From positions 2,046,001-2,110,000 of the forward strand of contig NZ_CP009630.1 of assembly GCF_000959445.1 (NCBI RefSeq): DNA of 64,000 bases, written 5' to 3'. This document shows, one piece after another, positions 62,736 to 64,000 of the stretch; the first letter of the stretch is position 1; every line of letters begins with the position of its first letter. The notes beneath the pieces were generated by a model, which was not told where the DNA came from, ran no database searches, and was given only the letters and a program-made list of their open reading frames with translations. Position numbers and translations under genes: made by a program. Source of the stretch: Burkholderia vietnamiensis LMG 10929. GTDB taxonomy: Bacteria > Pseudomonadota > Gammaproteobacteria > Burkholderiales > Burkholderiaceae.

Positions 62736-63607
62736 CGGCCCGTTATACCTTCGGCGGCGACGAGTTCGTGTTCGTCGAGATCAGCGAATCGATGTCGCTC
62801 GACGCCTTCTTCAAGGGCACGGCGATCACGCGCGAACTGCAGCGCCGCGCGGTGCCAGGCATCACTGAAATCTGTCCGGCGAACGCGTCCTACCAGGTGC
62901 GCTACGACCCCGACGTGATCGAGCCCGACGCACTCGTCGCGCTGCTCCAGACGATCGAGACGGAAGCAGGCGATGCGCCGCTCGAACTCGACACGCGGAT
63001 CGTCGAGGTGCCCGTGCTCTACAACGACCCGTGGACGCACGAGACGATGATGCGGTTTCGCGAGCGTCATCAGGATCCGACGTCGACCGATCTCGAGTAC
63101 GCCGCGCGCATCAACGGCAAGCGCGACGTCGACGAATTCATTGCCGCGCACTCCGGTTCGCCGTGGTTCGTGTCGATGGTCGGCTTCGTCGCGGGGCTGC
63201 CGTTCATGTATCAGATGGTCGAACGCGCGCGCCAGCTCGAAGTGCCGAAGTACCTGCGGCCGCGCACCGACACGCCGAAGCTCACGGTCGGCCACGGCGG
63301 CTGCTTCGGCTGCATCTACTCGGTGCGCGGCGCGGGCGGCTACCAGATGTTCGGCGTGACGCCGGCGCCGATCTTCGATCCCGCGCAGCGGCTCGACTAT
63401 CTGCACGACTTCATGGTGTTCTTCCGGCCCGGCGACATCGTGAAGTTCCAGCCGATCGATCGCGCTGCGTACGACGCAGCAGTGGCGGCCGTCGACGCCG
63501 GAACCTTCTCGCTGCGGGTGCGCCCCGTGAAGTTCTCGCTCGACGCGTTCCGGCGCGGTCCCGATGCGTATAACCGTTCTCTCGTCGAGGTGCTGCATGC
63601 CGACTGA
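62732..63607 (+). CDS. pxpB: 5-oxoprolinase/allophanate hydrolase subunit 1-like protein (PxpB/KipI)
   Basis: A 291-residue protein that begins with GTG overlapping the accC stop, after GGGGAGG. The C-terminal cyclophilin-like KipI domain has GFVAGLPFMYQM, KYLRPRTDTPKLTVGHGG and FGVTPAPIFDPAQ. Several usual KipI residues differ: common PxpB has an AFxPGFPYL and SVGIAGxQTGIYP pattern, whereas here the loops read GFVAGLPFM and GHGGCFGCIYSV. This suggests a subgroup with another substrate. It works with the KipA/PxpC-like partner downstream. Confidence 0.88.
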   Translation: MTARYTFGGDEFVFVEISESMSLDAFFKGTAITRELQRRAVPGITEICPANASYQVRYDPDVIEPDALVALLQTIETEAGDAPLELDTRIVEVPVLYNDPWTHETMMRFRERHQDPTSTDLEYAARINGKRDVDEFIAAHSGSPWFVSMVGFVAGLPFMYQMVERARQLEVPKYLRPRTDTPKLTVGHGGCFGCIYSVRGAGGYQMFGVTPAPIFDPAQRLDYLHDFMVFFRPGDIVKFQPIDRAAYDAAVAAVDAGTFSLRVRPVKFSLDAFRRGPDAYNRSLVEVLHAD

Positions 63608-64000
63608 TCCGCACGATCTGATCGAGGTTCTGAAACCGGGCCTCGCCACCTCCGTCCAGGATATGGGCCGGCAAGGCTGCTATCACGTCGGCATTCCGCC
63701 GTCGGGCTCGCTCGACCAGTACGCGTCGCGCGCGGCGAACCTGCTGGTCGGCAATCCCGAAGAGGTGGCCGTGCTCGAATGCACGCTGCTCGGCCCCGAA
63801 CTGCTGTTCCATATGGACGCGCTCATCGCCGTCACCGGCGCCGAGATGACGCCGAAGATCGACGGCATCGCGCAAAGCTGCGACGTCGCGCTCCGGATTC
63901 GCGCGGGCAGCGTGCTGTCGTTCCAGTACGTGAAGGCCGGTGCGCGTGCGTATCTGGCCGTCGCGGGCGGCATCGACGTGCCGGTCGTACTCGGCAGCCG
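63597..64000 (+). CDS. pxpC: 5-oxoprolinase subunit C-like biotin-dependent carboxyltransferase (partial)
   Basis: The first 134 residues of a KipA/PxpC family protein are in the window: LIEVLKPGLATSVQDMGRQG then CYHVGIPPSGSLDQYASRAA and AVLECTLLGPELLF. The frame continues past the right edge; full-length relatives have about 310-340 residues. The start overlaps the pxpB stop by 11 bases. It belongs to the pxpA-accB-accC-pxpB operon. Confidence 0.92.
   Translation, partial: MPTDPHDLIEVLKPGLATSVQDMGRQGCYHVGIPPSGSLDQYASRAANLLVGNPEEVAVLECTLLGPELLFHMDALIAVTGAEMTPKIDGIAQSCDVALRIRAGSVLSFQYVKAGARAYLAVAGGIDVPVVLGS

Noticed and set aside
1..64000. CRISPR array
   Set aside because: No regularly spaced direct repeats of 24-40 bp with unique spacers were found; the only arrays are the coding repeats in nfrA and the 11-bp repeats at 38794.
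1..64000. tRNA or rRNA genes
   Set aside because: No cloverleaf-like sequence or T-loop GGTTCGAATCC-type segment was recognised in the gaps, and no rRNA sequence.

Overview
The window is very GC-rich, tightly packed chromosomal DNA with third-position G/C bias. It is full of LysR, AraC and AsnC regulators, efflux systems and DUF4148/DUF1289/DUF3309-type small proteins. This fits Burkholderia, most likely the B. cepacia complex (inference from gene content; no rRNA or tRNA is present to confirm it). I count 65 supported coding genes, one of them cut by the right edge, plus one doubtful small ORF. I see no insertion sequence, prophage, CRISPR array or tRNA.

Layout. 0-10 kb: an AsnC-type regulator divergent from azlCD; scattered enzymes (SDR, cupin, GNAT); a membrane Lgt-like/thioredoxin protein; a small MscS channel; and an acetylpolyamine deacetylase divergent from its own AsnC-type regulator. 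10-18 kb: a zinc-ribbon protein overlapping the RNA helicase gene dbpA, a PhnD-like binding protein, a fatty acid desaturase, BenE, and an AraC regulator followed by an NmrA-like protein. 18-21 kb: a LysR regulator divergent from a type II NADH dehydrogenase, then a HAD-like protein whose promoter carries the same sequence box as the LysR/ndh gap. 21-26 kb: a small AT-rich island with a candidate small RNA, then an EAL phosphodiesterase and a PAS hybrid histidine kinase. 26-28 kb: DNA polymerase II. 28.8-34.4 kb: an AaeXAB-like aromatic-acid efflux operon with an outer membrane factor and a co-directional LysR gene. 34.8-37.8 kb: small secreted proteins, another LysR and a J-domain protein. 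37.8-42.7 kb: an acyl-CoA catabolism cluster read leftward (phosphatase, phosphotransferase, SDR, acyl-CoA dehydrogenase) ending at a LysR gene. 43-51 kb: a secreted beta-propeller; a leftward Co/Ni-type operon (RcnR-like regulator, DmeF exporter, DUF1289, MFS); and rightward chrBA chromate resistance.

52-58 kb is the most interesting part. A three-gene cluster (nfrB, nfrA, wecB) matches the genes that make the surface glycan used as receptor by phage N4 in E. coli. NfrB carries a processive glycosyltransferase signature (D, ED, QxxRW) and, at its C-terminus, two consecutive 24-residue MshEN-type motifs, which in other proteins bind cyclic di-GMP. NfrA carries eight 39-residue tandem repeats, two of them nearly identical at DNA level. 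The cluster is preceded by about 1 kb of largely non-coding, relatively AT-rich DNA.

59-64 kb: a LysR regulator divergent from an operon encoding PxpA (LamB/YcsF), a small biotin carrier protein, a biotin carboxylase, and PxpB/PxpC-like subunits. This is a 5-oxoprolinase-like system with its own biotin carboxylation module. The last gene runs off the window.
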